From Bog-473 sp963736525 (GTDB lineage: Bacteria; Actinomycetota; Acidimicrobiia; Acidimicrobiales; RAAP-2), in contig CAVTPF010000023.1 in NCBI GenBank assembly GCA_963736525.1, positions 39,128-103,127 of the forward strand: 64,000 nt of DNA. Reading direction: 5' to 3'. The translations under genes were made by a program, and so were the position numbers. Below the pieces are notes generated by a model, which worked only from the letters and a program-made list of their open reading frames with translations, had not been told where the DNA came from and did no database searches. Below, in pieces: positions 36,559 to 45,072 of the stretch; position 1 is the stretch's first letter, and the number at the start of each line of letters is the position of its first letter.

Positions 36559-37596
36559 CTATTGAGACAGAAATATCTGACCAGTGGCGTCGTCGTATGC
36601 GATGGTGAAATCGTAGAAGGCCTGCACACCGGTGTTGACGAAGGGCCCTCGATCCGTCTCGACGGTCAATAGGTTGTCCGACTTGGTGGTCCCAGCGGTG
36701 AACGTCCAGAACGGCACCGCGGATCCGTTGAGCGTGACTGTGACTGGGGTTCCACTTGCCACGTGTTCAGTTCCATCCGTGGTCGGTGCGTTGCCCAATA
36801 CCGGACCCGAGATCTGCATGGTGTAGGTGCCCGAGTCGAACAAGCCGGGCACACACTCGTTGACGGGGCCCACGGCGACGCAGAGCCCCAACTGGCTGTC
36901 GGCCCAGAGCGATCGGCCGGCCGAGGAGCCGATCTGTTGCATCTGTATGGTCGCGACCGCCCGTCGGCGATGAAGCTTTGCTCCGAGGGTCAGCGCTCCG
37001 GTTGCACCGCTCAAGTGGAGGCTCCACTTCTTTCCGAGAGCTCCAGGCATGCCGAGAATCGGACTGATGATCCCCCCCTCGCTGGATTGCGTTCCTATGC
37101 CCAGGATTCCGTAGGCACCCGATTGCTCAAACCCGGGAATGCCGCCTGCGGCGGGACAGGTTGGCTTGCTGGCGATGCAGAAAGCCTGTTGCACGTACGC
37201 GAACGGTACGGCAGTTGTGGTTGCTGCCGATCCGATGGTGACAACGGCGTCTGCCACGACACCGGTGAATCGGTGCCCTCCCGAGTAGGTGATGTTGGAA
37301 GGAGTCGATGTGCGGGTGACTCCCGAGCTCGGCCCGGCATCGACCGCGTTGTCGAATATGTGGAGGCCGGACGACCCGGTATCGAGTAGCACCGGAACTG
37401 GACGCGAGTTGCCAACACTCACCTCCACAGTGGGACGAGCACCCTCCAGCGTGCCTTGACCATCGAGAATAGTGACGGGCACCGATATTGGCGGTACGCG
37501 TGAAGCGGGTAAGGGGCTCGACGAAGCGGACCCAACCCCGACAACCAGCGCAAGCGCCACCGCCGTGATCAGTCCCACGGTTGCCGTCTTCGGCAC
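36559..37596 (-). CDS. Exported aspartyl-protease-like protein
   Basis: The 345-residue product has a signal peptide (TVGLITAVALALVVGVGSASSS). The body carries two Asp motifs typical of pepsin/retropepsin-like folds: VLLDTGSSGLHIF at about residue 68 and GLFDSGTYTMQI at about residue 245. The arrangement also fits DUF3443-like proteins of unknown activity. Two Cys pairs (FCIASKPTCPA; LCVAVGPVNECV) suggest disulfides outside the cell. The GTG at 37596 follows GGGGAGGA by 6 bases and was preferred over the TTG at 37623. It is transcribed alone; its 3' end faces the MBL gene. Confidence 0.72.
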   Translation of the reverse strand: MPKTATVGLITAVALALVVGVGSASSSPLPASRVPPISVPVTILDGQGTLEGARPTVEVSVGNSRPVPVLLDTGSSGLHIFDNAVDAGPSSGVTRTSTPSNITYSGGHRFTGVVADAVVTIGSAATTTAVPFAYVQQAFCIASKPTCPAAGGIPGFEQSGAYGILGIGTQSSEGGIISPILGMPGALGKKWSLHLSGATGALTLGAKLHRRRAVATIQMQQIGSSAGRSLWADSQLGLCVAVGPVNECVPGLFDSGTYTMQISGPVLGNAPTTDGTEHVASGTPVTVTLNGSAVPFWTFTAGTTKSDNLLTVETDRGPFVNTGVQAFYDFTIAYDDATGQIFLSQ

Positions 37597-38103
37597 GACA
37601 GATCCTCCCCTGGCGCCGAGCAATGACAGTCCGTCTAGACCCGCAATGCCTAGGCCGCAAGTCCTCTCACGAATCCCTCATGGTCAACCGAACGTTCGAT
37701 CGGAACCGATGCCCAACAGCTCCACCGCGACAACGAGTGTCACGCACCAGCGAGCACCTGGCGGCCACGCGCCGGCCCACCCACAGCGCGACCTGTGCGC
37801 CGACCACGGAGGCGGCCGCCACGACCTCTGTCTTAGCTCGAGAGTGGGCCGCAGCTCGCGCCGTCGGAGCGGTGAGGCGGCAGCCAGTTCGCCCGCTCCT
37901 CGGGACTCTTCGGCTCGTCCTCTGCATGTAGGTGTGTTGTACATCGTGACCGACCAGCACCCTCTCTGTGGACGGCCTACGCAGTTCTCCAGCCGGGCGG
38001 ATGCGTGGGGTAGATGACAGGTGAGCGGCAAGAAGACCTTCGACGGTGCCGTCCACGTTTGCGGTGCAACCCCTTCCGTCCCTTTGCCCGGCGAGGCTAG
38101 GCT
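37597..38103. other. 507-bp stretch without a supported gene
   Basis: Frames on both strands are short and of odd composition. On the minus strand two adjacent frames together give a hydrophobic pattern (VVAAASVVGAQVALWVGRR, then TLVVAVELLGIGSDR, ending near 37684). That could be a frameshifted small membrane protein, but the support is too weak to call. It also holds the promoter of the protease-like gene. Confidence 0.3.
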
Positions 38104-38454
38104 GTGGACACGTACTACGGTCACGGTTCCTGGGTCGCCCTTGCGGTCTTTTTTGGCCTGTTCGCGATGCGGGCCCTCTCCTCTCAGCGACGCCGCCGCG
38201 GTCAGCAGAGGAGCTCAGCTCTCACGAGCTCGTTCAACGACCCCACTCTTGCGAGTCAAGCGTCTGATGCCGGCGAAGCGTCATCCGGCGAGGTCACATT
38301 CACCGGGATCGCTCCCGGTTGGCTGACCGACCCCTCGGGCCGACACGAGCAGCGGTACTGGTCGGGGTCGGAATGGACGGAGCACGTTCTGAACGGAGGT
38401 GTCCCGGGCACCGACCCACCTCCACGCAACACCGGTCGCGAGGCGTCCTCATAG
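38104..38454 (+). CDS. Small membrane protein with DUF2510 domain
   Basis: The 116-residue product has one N-terminal membrane segment (WVALAVFFGLFAMRAL), an Arg/Ser-rich linker and a C-terminal DUF2510 domain recognised by GIAPGWLTDPSGRHEQRYW and SGSEWTEHV. DUF2510 is a short, Trp-rich domain frequent in actinobacterial membrane proteins, function unknown. The GTG start begins MDTYYGHGSW. After the stop, GGGGC-N7-GCCCC (38466-38482) could form a small terminator hairpin. The enoyl-CoA hydratase gene starts 79 bp downstream. Confidence 0.75.
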   Translation: MDTYYGHGSWVALAVFFGLFAMRALSSQRRRRGQQRSSALTSSFNDPTLASQASDAGEASSGEVTFTGIAPGWLTDPSGRHEQRYWSGSEWTEHVLNGGVPGTDPPPRNTGREASS

Positions 38455-38533
38455 CCTTAGGACCCGGGGCGTGCAGAGCCCCGCCTTAGCGGTTCGATCG
38501 GCAGAGCATCCTCTGACCCGGCAGACTGGTCCT

Positions 38534-39310
38534 GTGGGTGATTTAGCCACGTACCAACTCGATGGCCACGTGGCCACTATCACCTACAACCGCCCCGACG
38601 CTCTCAACGCGATCAATGCCGAAATGAGGCGGGATCTCAATGACGCCTTCTCACGCTTTCGTGACGACGAGGAAGCATGGATTGCCATCGTCACGGGTTC
38701 GGGACGGGCCTTCTGTGCCGGCGCCGACCTACGACAGGGCGCTGGGTCCGCAGGGCAGTTCCCAGGAACGTTCTGGGAGAAGCCGACGCTGAATTCCTTT
38801 GAGAGCGGATGGGAGATCTTCAAGCCAGTCATTGCTGCCGTGAATGGGTACTGCCTGGGTTACGGGCTCACGCTTGCCACCTGGTGCGACTTTGTCCTGG
38901 CGAGTGACAGAGCCGAATTCGGTCTCCCAGAGGTCAACCTCGGAGTCCCGGCGATCGTGGCATCGATTCGCCTTCCGCAGCGCATCAACTGGGCCGACGC
39001 GATGGAGCTGTTGCTCACGGGGGAGCGCATCGATGCAGAGCGAGCACACGCGATGGGTCTCGTGTGGAGGGTCGTCGCCCATGACACGCTGCTCGACGAG
39101 GCCAATGCACTGGCGCGACGCCTCCTCGGCGGAGCACCGCTGGCTCAGCGAGCTATGAAGGAGATGGCGATGCGGACGCGCTACATGACGACGCTCGAGG
39201 CCATCCGCTTCGGCGAGACAATGCGGCACGTTGCCGCAGCGACACAGGATGCAGCAGAGGGCTTGCAGGCGGCGGCTCAAGGCCGCCCGCCGCGCTGGAC
39301 CGGACGATGA
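38534..39310 (+). CDS. Enoyl-CoA hydratase/isomerase family protein
   Basis: The 258-residue crotonase has the two oxyanion-hole segments SGRAFCAGADLRQGAGSA and VNGYCLGYGLTLATWCDF, plus FGLPEVNLGVPA containing a candidate catalytic Glu. The C-terminal helix region is typical (LLGGAPLAQRAMKEM). It adds water to, or isomerises, a 2-enoyl-CoA in a beta-oxidation-like route. The GTG start gives MGDLATYQLDGHVATITYNRP, the usual crotonase opening; the frame is open upstream. It stands away from the other acyl-CoA genes at 28-31 kb. Confidence 0.88.
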   Translation: MGDLATYQLDGHVATITYNRPDALNAINAEMRRDLNDAFSRFRDDEEAWIAIVTGSGRAFCAGADLRQGAGSAGQFPGTFWEKPTLNSFESGWEIFKPVIAAVNGYCLGYGLTLATWCDFVLASDRAEFGLPEVNLGVPAIVASIRLPQRINWADAMELLLTGERIDAERAHAMGLVWRVVAHDTLLDEANALARRLLGGAPLAQRAMKEMAMRTRYMTTLEAIRFGETMRHVAAATQDAAEGLQAAAQGRPPRWTGR

Positions 39311-39534
39311 CACAAGGTCGGCCGTTCATAGCTCTGTCGTGTCGTCGTCGTATCCGCCTTCCTGGCGTGTGGGGGCAAGAACCGGGGGTTCAGTGCAGGT
39401 TCTAGACCAAGCGGGTCCCCGTCGCCCCCTTCCACCCGACGTTCCCGCTCACGTGCTGGAACAACACTGCCACGGCCCCTGCGGTGACGTGCCCCCCGTG
39501 GCGAGAAGCAGGAGCACACCAGTGGTGACCTGCA

Positions 39535-40596
39535 TCAGCTCGTCGGGCAGGAGTCGTCCCAGGACTGCCCGCCATCGGCGTCGTAGAGCGCGATGGCGAG
39601 GTCGTCCTGCTCGGCCGGAGTCGCCTCGTTCGGGGGGACGTTGATGAGCTGCGGCATGCCGGCCAGCCCGGCCGCTTCGTTCCACGTCGCCTGGCTGAAT
39701 TGGAAGCCGCCCATGTACGTGCCCCCCGGCGAGACGGCGTCGTAGTTGCCGCCTGACTCGGCCTGCAGGACGCATTGGAGGAATGGGGGCAGCGACGGGT
39801 CGCCCGACGGCGTGCTGGCGGCGCTTCCCTGTTGTGCCGTGGAGGTGGCGGAAGGCGGCCCTGACGCGACCGAAGTGGCCACTGCGGCAGCGGCCTTGGC
39901 CTGTGCCGCCCGGACTGCTGCCGCGGCAGCCGCGGCCTGTGCCGCCTGCTGCTGGGCCACCGCCACGGTGAGCTCGCCCGTGATCTCTGACTGCTTGGAC
40001 GCGAGCTGGACCTCGGTCTGGCGCGCGGCGTTGGCCAGCGTTGTCTCCTGATTGGTGGTCGCTTCGTCCCGTGCCTCTTGTTGCTCGAGCGTGACGCGTT
40101 CGACGCGCAACCCGGTCTCGTCGGTATGAAGGGCGGCGATGGTAAGGGCGATATCACCACTCGCCACTTCTTCGTATTCCGCTCTCGTCGGCGCTTCTTC
40201 TTGATTCTCGAACAGGGCCTCGGTCCCGTTGACCTCCGGGTCCAGGTTGATGTAGGCGGACACCGCTTCAGACTGAAGCCGCCTGCGGTCGCTCCCCACC
40301 CGACTGATGTCGGCTTGGATCTGGTTCTCACTGGATCCGATCTCCGCCTGGTCGCGTTGGACCTTGGCGATATCGACGTCGTCCTGCTGTTGGTAAGCAC
40401 CGATCTGAAGCTGCTCCAGCACGAGATCCTGGGCGATCTGGGACGCCTGCGCCTTGAGATTGGAAACTTGATCGGCCGCGACGGGTCCCGGAGGCACGAC
40501 CACCGTTGCGGTGGTCGCGGTTACGAGACACAGGCCAACCATCCCCGCCCCAACACCGGCGAGTCTTTGCACGCGGCATGGGAGACCTGGTTTCAT
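39535..40596 (-). CDS. Secreted Rpf-like transglycosylase with coiled-coil stalk
   Basis: The 353-residue product has a signal peptide (LAGVGAGMVGLCLVTATTATVV). A long coiled coil follows (about residues 45-225, KAQASQIAQDLVLEQLQIGA through an Ala/Gln-rich AAQAAAAAAAVRAAQAKAAAA stretch), then a linker. The C-terminal resuscitation-promoting-factor/lysozyme-like domain reads LQCVLQAESGGNYDAVSPGG, YMGGFQFSQATWNEA and DDLAIALYDADGGQSWDDSC. The Glu in QAESGG is the expected catalytic residue and the two Cys form the Rpf disulfide. It cuts peptidoglycan in cell growth or revival from dormancy. The ATG at 40596 is preferred over 40632. Confidence 0.85.
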   Translation of the reverse strand: MKPGLPCRVQRLAGVGAGMVGLCLVTATTATVVVPPGPVAADQVSNLKAQASQIAQDLVLEQLQIGAYQQQDDVDIAKVQRDQAEIGSSENQIQADISRVGSDRRRLQSEAVSAYINLDPEVNGTEALFENQEEAPTRAEYEEVASGDIALTIAALHTDETGLRVERVTLEQQEARDEATTNQETTLANAARQTEVQLASKQSEITGELTVAVAQQQAAQAAAAAAAVRAAQAKAAAAVATSVASGPPSATSTAQQGSAASTPSGDPSLPPFLQCVLQAESGGNYDAVSPGGTYMGGFQFSQATWNEAAGLAGMPQLINVPPNEATPAEQDDLAIALYDADGGQSWDDSCPTS

Positions 40597-40980
40597 TGTC
40601 GAACGCTTCTCGGCACCGGTCACGATTGGCAAAACGTTTAGCCGATTTTACGTCGATAGTGCAACCCGCGGGGTAGCTGAACTGCGCCGATGAGGTTGCC
40701 GTTTCTGTCTACGGCAGTGCGGTGAGTGACAACGACCGATACTTCGTGGTCGGGTCACATGGGAGCCACAAAGACGTTCGGCTCCCTCCCCATGAACGTC
40801 ATCACTCTGGGGTGTCGCCCTACAAGAATGTCAATGAACCGAGATTGCCTTGCGCATCGCAGGAAGACCCCGTCCGCCGGCCCCGCCACGCCGGCCCCGT
40901 CCCCGGTGGGCCCGCCGACCGGGCTCCGCGCCCTGGACGGTACGCCCCGCGCGGCGTTGCCGAGGGCGTTCCGGTCACCG
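40597..40980. other. 384-bp gap upstream of the Rpf-like gene
   Basis: No supported gene. The minus strand must carry the Rpf-like promoter, but no clear -10/-35 pair was found. 40861-40955 is extremely GC-rich, and part of it (CCCCGGTGGGCCCG) recurs at 57631. Confidence 0.35.
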
Positions 40981-41334
40981 TCATCGTGTCGAGTCGAAGC
41001 GAGTACCTCTACCCATGACCGGCGGCGTGGTCGTGCCAGCACTTGCGCGCCCAACCCTGCTGATCAGCATCCCGGTCGCGCACACCGAGACGATTGTCAG
41101 ACCGACCATGCCCCAGTCGGTGAACGTCGCGAGCCCCGACTGCGCATCGTGAAAGCCCAAGCCGGGCACCCAGGCGATGATGAACCACCGGCCTGATGCA
41201 GCAAAGACACAGAGGGCCAGCGGGTGCCGCAGGTAAGAGATCGTGAGGGCCGCAAGGCCGATGAACAGAACGATGACGGCATACGGACGCTGATGGAGCA
41301 GGGTCGAACTCGCGAACCCACCCCCGAAGAGCAA
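40981..41334 (-). CDS. Small three-helix membrane protein
   Basis: The 117-residue product is mostly hydrophobic with about three membrane segments: YAVIVLFIGLAALTISYL, PLALCVFAASGRWFIIAW and WGMVGLTIVSVCATGMLI. The tail is basic. The start is a TTG without a clear ribosome site, so it may be 5'-truncated. No family is recognised. It stands alone among decayed genes. Confidence 0.45.
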   Translation of the reverse strand: MLFGGGFASSTLLHQRPYAVIVLFIGLAALTISYLRHPLALCVFAASGRWFIIAWVPGLGFHDAQSGLATFTDWGMVGLTIVSVCATGMLISRVGRASAGTTTPPVMGRGTRFDSTR

Positions 41335-41419
41335 GAGAACCGACAGGGCGACAAAAACAAAGAGTGGATTTGGGACCTAACGAAACCAGCCAAAGCAGAT
41401 TGCCTCTCTCCACACCGCC

Positions 41420-41457
41420 GAACCCAGAACGCACCTGTTCAGATGCGCTCTGGGTTC
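41420..41457. terminator. Strong hairpin between decayed genes
   Basis: GAACCCAGA, one mismatch, CGCA, a 10-base loop, TGCG, one mismatch, TCTGGGTTC: 13 paired positions. It lies 38 bp beyond the stop of the DUF3303-like pseudogene on the minus strand and 86 bp before the start of the small membrane protein. No T-run follows, so termination would be factor-assisted or it is a transcript stabiliser. Confidence 0.45.
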
Positions 41458-41494
41458 AACGCGGTTCAGCCACCCGAGGATGGATCAGGGATTC

Positions 41495-41811
41495 CTAGCC
41501 CTTTACTGCTGCGCGACCCCAGGCGAGAGACGCCGTTCCACTTGCGACCCCATCGGCAACGTCGATCACCGGTACGACGTTGACATCGTTCCAGGCGGTG
41601 AACTTGGAAACGAACGAATAAACCACCGTCGGGTCGTCAGCCTCCACGAACACGTAGCCACCGTTGTTGAGAGTGGACAAGAAGGCTGGATCGTCAGTCC
41701 CTCCTCGGGCGCCCACTTGCCAAACGCCTTGAGCAGGGCGTCCTGGTTGTCGAAGTTCAGGTCGAATGTGAGACCCGCGGTACGGATCTCGTATTCGATG
41801 ACGTATTTCAT
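41495..41811 (-). pseudogene. DUF3303-like small protein with one frameshift
   Basis: From ATG 41811 (after AGAGAG) the first frame encodes MKYVIEYEIRTAGLTFDLNF, then ALLKAFGKWAPEEGLTI. Near 41690 the family match jumps to another frame: LNNGGYVFVEADDPTVVYSF, then VSKFTAWNDVNVVPVIDVAD and a stop at 41495. The two parts join as one roughly 105-residue protein with the DUF3303 layout (K-W-x-P-x-x-G early, GGYVFVE-D, V-P-V-I-D late). Total length is 3n+2, consistent with one lost base or two gained. It may be real decay or an assembly indel. Confidence 0.65.
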
Positions 41812-42039
41812 CAAGCTCTCTTATGGATCGGTAAGCAAATCCACCTTGGACTTGACCTGCCCGGACCCTACTCCTCGTCATGGCTCGGATGTCGAGCGAA
41901 TGAGTGAGATGTATTTGAGTGAGGGTGCCCCAGACCGCCGGGTTGGTCCCATATCTCGGTGCGGGAGAAGCCGTCTCAAGCAGTTGCACAGGTCCTTGCC
42001 ACCTACTGGAATCTCAATTGCGAGAGAACGGGGTGAACG

Positions 42040-42453
42040 ATGGAAGTTGCCGAGCGCGAGATGCAAGTGCGGAGGTTCGTCGACGAGGTCTGGAATGGCC
42101 GAAACTACGAAGCGGCCGCGGACCTCTACAGCGAGAAGTACACGAACGCGTTTGGCGGAGGGCCCGCAGCCAGAACCGAGCCGATCCGCCGCTACCACGG
42201 CGCGTTCCCTGATCTCCACCTGGACATCGAGGACCTCATCGTGGCCGGCGACACGGTCGTCTTGAGGGTCACATTCCGCGGCACCGACGCCGGAGGGTAC
42301 GCGGGACGGGCCCCCACGGGACGGACTGTGGAGGAGTGGGCGGTCACCATCATGCACTTCGAAGACGACCAGGTTGTCAAGGAATGGATCGGCGCCGACA
42401 AGCTCGGCTTGTTCATTCAGCTCGGGGTCCTGGACGACCCATGGCCCAAATAG
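42040..42453 (+). CDS. NTF2-like/SnoaL-type ester-cyclase family protein
   Basis: The 137-residue product has the SnoaL-like cone fold pattern: VRRFVDEVWNGRNYEAAADLY, then PIRRYHGAFPDLHLDIEDLIVAGDTVVLRVTFRGTD, and VEEWAVTIMHFEDDQVVKEW. FPDLH-I-ED and VVLRVTFRGTD-G are typical of the 'ester cyclase' group. Known relatives cyclise polyketides or hydrolyse epoxides; many are uncharacterised. The ATG follows GAACGGGGTGAACG. The 113-bp structured repeat begins four bases after its stop. Confidence 0.82.
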   Translation: MEVAEREMQVRRFVDEVWNGRNYEAAADLYSEKYTNAFGGGPAARTEPIRRYHGAFPDLHLDIEDLIVAGDTVVLRVTFRGTDAGGYAGRAPTGRTVEEWAVTIMHFEDDQVVKEWIGADKLGLFIQLGVLDDPWPK

Positions 42454-42457
42454 ACGA

Positions 42458-42570
42458 CTGCCCCCCGTTCGCCGGACCGGAGAGCAGCCGAACGGATTTT
42501 CGGGAAGCTGGTTCAACCCCGATTGTAAAGAGTGAAGAGCCCCTCTAGGGTTCCCGAAGGAACAGCCGAG
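42458..42570 (+). repeat. Dispersed structured element, copy A
   Basis: This 113-bp element recurs in inverted orientation at 52893-53000 with about 95 percent identity by eye; the copies differ by five inserted bases and about two substitutions. It contains CCGAA-N6-TTCGG and the hairpin GGTTCC-CGAA-GGAAC near its 3' end. It sits between the stop of the NTF2-like gene (4 bp away) and the start of the secreted Asp-box protein (50 bp away), all on the plus strand. It is too short and lacks terminal inverted repeats for an IS. Confidence 0.85.
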
Positions 42571-42619
42571 TGACGGTCGGAGGTGTGCCTGCCCGTCGTA
42601 CCCGGGGGTGACCGGGGAC

Positions 42620-43294
42620 ATGCCATACGCTCGTGGCGTGAGACTGATGGCCATGGCGTTTGGCGTGCTCGTGGTGTCACCCACAGTCGGTGGAGTGGTC
42701 GACGCGGCAGCCAGCGCACGCCAGGAGTCAGCCATCGCCGGACAGAACCTCCCGGCGTACATGCAGAAGACCGTGCACGGAAGGCTCGTGCCTCAGTCGA
42801 CGCAATCGTCCTTCATTCCGAATCCCCTGCCCATCGGGACGTTCGTGCCCAGTACCGATATGGCTGTGATCGCTGTTGACAGCCATGGATTGCGGTTCGG
42901 TCTGGCCATCTACCCGACTCCACAGGACACGACGTATCCTGCCATCAGCACCGATGGGGGTGGTTCTTGGCGGATTGACGGACCCCTCTTCCATGTCGCA
43001 GCCGCTCAAGGAGCAAGCGTGATCACCAACGTCGGTCCGCTGGGATCTCAAGGTGCGTACTTCTGGGGTCGAAGCGGGAACGTTGTCTGGGTGACCACCG
43101 ATCGGGGGAGCCAGTGGTGGTCGACCGGATTCCCTTATGGAGTTCACGTCGTGAGCGCCACCCATGGGATTCTCCGCGCTGCTGCATTGGGTAACCAGCT
43201 CAAGAGCGGAGAGTTTGAAACCTTCCTGTACGTATCGAAGGACTCGGGCCGCACTTGGACACTTCGTGGACGGCTTGGAAACGTCAAGTCCTAG
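42620..43294 (+). CDS. Secreted protein with Asp-box (BNR-like) repeats
   Basis: The 224-residue product has a signal region (MAFGVLVVSPTVGGVVDAAASA) and at least three Asp-box motifs: STDGGGSWR, TTDRGSQWW and SKDSGRTWTL. These motifs occur in sialidase-type beta-propellers and photosystem-assembly-like proteins. The catalytic residues of sialidases are not seen, and the protein has too few blades for a full propeller. The ATG at 42620 is one of several possible starts (GTG 42608, GTG 42638). Copy A of the 113-bp repeat lies directly upstream and may carry its promoter. Confidence 0.65.
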   Translation: MPYARGVRLMAMAFGVLVVSPTVGGVVDAAASARQESAIAGQNLPAYMQKTVHGRLVPQSTQSSFIPNPLPIGTFVPSTDMAVIAVDSHGLRFGLAIYPTPQDTTYPAISTDGGGSWRIDGPLFHVAAAQGASVITNVGPLGSQGAYFWGRSGNVVWVTTDRGSQWWSTGFPYGVHVVSATHGILRAAALGNQLKSGEFETFLYVSKDSGRTWTLRGRLGNVKS

Positions 43295-43709
43295 CGTTCC
43301 GAGGCGGTGCATTCCCCACGTTGGTGCGTCGTCTCCGTGCCGGCGAACCGGGGTACACGATGGAGCGATAGAGCCGGTCGGCAACGATGCAATGGTGCCC
43401 GGTGAGCGACCAAGTATCCGTACGGCGAGTCCGCTATCGAGAAGCTCCGCGGTGGGTGCGAGTTTGGAGAAGAGTGCATCTCGCAATCCCTGTCTTGCCC
43501 GATCTCCGGCACTGGTTGCAACGGAACGGGTATGTAGATCAGTGGCCTTGATGATCGCTTCGTCGGTTTAGGTCGCCGGACCTCCCACGTACCGGAAGTG
43601 CCACCTCGTCCCGGCGGCGATGTTCGGGGGCAGCCGTCTATCGGGGCCGATCCCGTCGAGCGAGTGCCATCATCCTCTGGGTCGGCTCGCTCCCTACACT
43701 CTTCCTCAG
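43295..43709. other. 415-bp gap without a supported gene
   Basis: Open frames exist on both strands but are Ser/Pro/Arg-rich, lack ribosome sites and match nothing. Presumably it holds the promoter of the L,D-transpeptidase gene. Confidence 0.35.
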
Positions 43710-44567
43710 ATGAGGGAAATGTCATGGAGCAGGGCGGTTGCTGCCCCACTTGGGGTCTTGACCCTAGGCCTCACCCTGGTGGCGTGCAGCTCTGGCAGTG
43801 CTCCCACAGCCAGCCAGAAGACAGCAATCGCGGGCATCCTCAACACGACCACCACCGTCGCTGACCCGCCGACCACCGCGCCTCGGGACACGACCACGGA
43901 CCCCCCATCACCGTGCCCGCAGTATTCGAGCGCCGTCTATGGGATCGACCCCGACGACGTGGCACAGACAGGGGGCGGCTCGCAGCTAGTCACGGTAGTC
44001 GCCCCGACAAGCCAGAGCCTGGCCGGGACCTTCGTGGCCTGGGCAGAGGGGGCCGATGGCTGTTGGAGCCCGGTCGTCTTCGCTGGACAACCCGAGCAGC
44101 CGTACCAGGCCGAAACGGGATACGGCGGCCTGATCCCAATCTCACAGCGAGTCCCCGGCGATTGGGCCACACCGACCGGGCTCTTCTCCTTTGGCAACAC
44201 CGTCTACGGCAACTCGACCGTGAGCCCGACGACGCTGTACCCGTATCACCACCTGGTCTGTGGGGACTGGTGGGACGAGGAGCCGGGGAGCCCGACATAC
44301 GACACCTTGCAGCACGTGCTCTGCGGCACCACCCCGCCCTACGCAGCCGACTCCGAGGCATTGTGGACAGAGGTCGAGCCATACCAGCACTTCATCGACA
44401 TTCCGATGCCCGACCCTCCGGACAATGGCGCCGGGATCTTCCTTCACGATGACATGACCGTCGGCTACACAGAGGGGTGCGTCGCCCTGCCCAACGCCGA
44501 GCTGGACGCGGTTCTCGGGTGGTTGGACCCCGCCGACAATCCGCACATCCTGATCACAGTCGGCTGA
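43710..44567 (+). CDS. L,D-transpeptidase-like lipoprotein
   Basis: The 285-residue product has a signal peptide with lipobox (GLTLVACSSG), a Thr/Pro-rich linker, then a YkuD-like domain. PTGLFSFGNTVYGN, YPYHHLVCGDWWDE and the catalytic motif FLHDDMTVGYTEGCVAL match, with Cys in T-E-G-C where the family has S/T-x-G-C. Upstream His residues complete the expected triad. Such enzymes make 3-3 peptidoglycan cross-links or anchor proteins outside the membrane. The ATG starts MREMSWSRAV. A structured hairpin follows directly (44575-44638). Confidence 0.75.
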   Translation: MREMSWSRAVAAPLGVLTLGLTLVACSSGSAPTASQKTAIAGILNTTTTVADPPTTAPRDTTTDPPSPCPQYSSAVYGIDPDDVAQTGGGSQLVTVVAPTSQSLAGTFVAWAEGADGCWSPVVFAGQPEQPYQAETGYGGLIPISQRVPGDWATPTGLFSFGNTVYGNSTVSPTTLYPYHHLVCGDWWDEEPGSPTYDTLQHVLCGTTPPYAADSEALWTEVEPYQHFIDIPMPDPPDNGAGIFLHDDMTVGYTEGCVALPNAELDAVLGWLDPADNPHILITVG

Positions 44568-44574
44568 ACCCGGA

Positions 44575-44638
44575 GGATCACAAAGAGCCGGGTCTGGGGC
44601 CGTTTCGCAGACCGGCGATACCCGGTCCTTCGTGATCC
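44575..44638 (+). ncRNA. Large two-conformation hairpin, terminator or IS110 bridge-RNA remnant
   Basis: The outer stem is GGATCAC (44575-44581) with GTGATCC (44632-44638). Inside, CCGGGT (44588-44593) can pair with ACCCGG (44620-44625), or CCGGgTCTG with CAGACCGG (44608-44615), so two folds compete. It starts eight bases after the L,D-transpeptidase stop and could be its terminator, though no T-run follows. It also lies in the 190 bp upstream of an IS110-type transposase start, where IS110 elements encode their bridge RNA. Two further hairpins follow (GGGCGG/CCGCCC at 44680 and CCGAGCATGCTCGG at 44707). Confidence 0.4.
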
Positions 44639-44758
44639 CTGAATAGTGCCGAACTGCACCACCGTGCTGATGCGATGAAGGGCGGGGCCTCCGCCCCTCG
44701 TGAGATCCGAGCATGCTCGGTCTTGCAAGAGAAAACCTCGAAAGAGGAGGAGGCCCCT

Positions 44759-44870
44759 ATGGGACAGTACGTCGGAATCGACCTGCATCAGCGCAGCACA
44801 ACGATCGTCCGCATGGCAGAGGACGGCGAGGTGCTCGGCACCGAGCGCATCGTGAGCCAGCCCTTACAAC
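44759..44870 (+). pseudogene. IS110-family transposase, N-terminal stub
   Basis: MGQYVGIDLHQRSTTIVRM and EDGEVLGTERIVSQPL match the first 37 or so residues of IS110 transposases, including the first acidic residue of the RuvC-like DEDD site (GID). AGGAGGAGG precedes the ATG. After about 44870 the frame no longer resembles the family and ends at 44971, so the rest of the transposase and its right end are lost. The kanamycin-kinase-like gene follows 200 bp on. Confidence 0.75.
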
Positions 44871-45072
44871 GTGCGCCGGAGGCTGACCTGTCCCTAAAAG
44901 TGGTCCGAATCGTAAGTCTCGGCAGCCTCCGGTCTCGCTGGAGCTGCGGAATCTCTAGGGATGACGACTGAAGCGTCAAGATAGTTGGAACGGGCGGAGT
45001 TCCGAACTCGGGACTGGTGATGTCGGGACGGTTCGGTGTTCTGGGGCACCGGACTGTGCGAGCCTAAGCACC

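Noticed and set aside
42458..42570. tRNA or integron attC site in the structured repeat
   Set aside because: GGTTCAACCCC resembles a T-arm but no acceptor or anticodon stem forms. The ends lack RYYYAAC/GTTRRRY cores, no integrase is in the window, and neighbouring genes are in mixed orientation.
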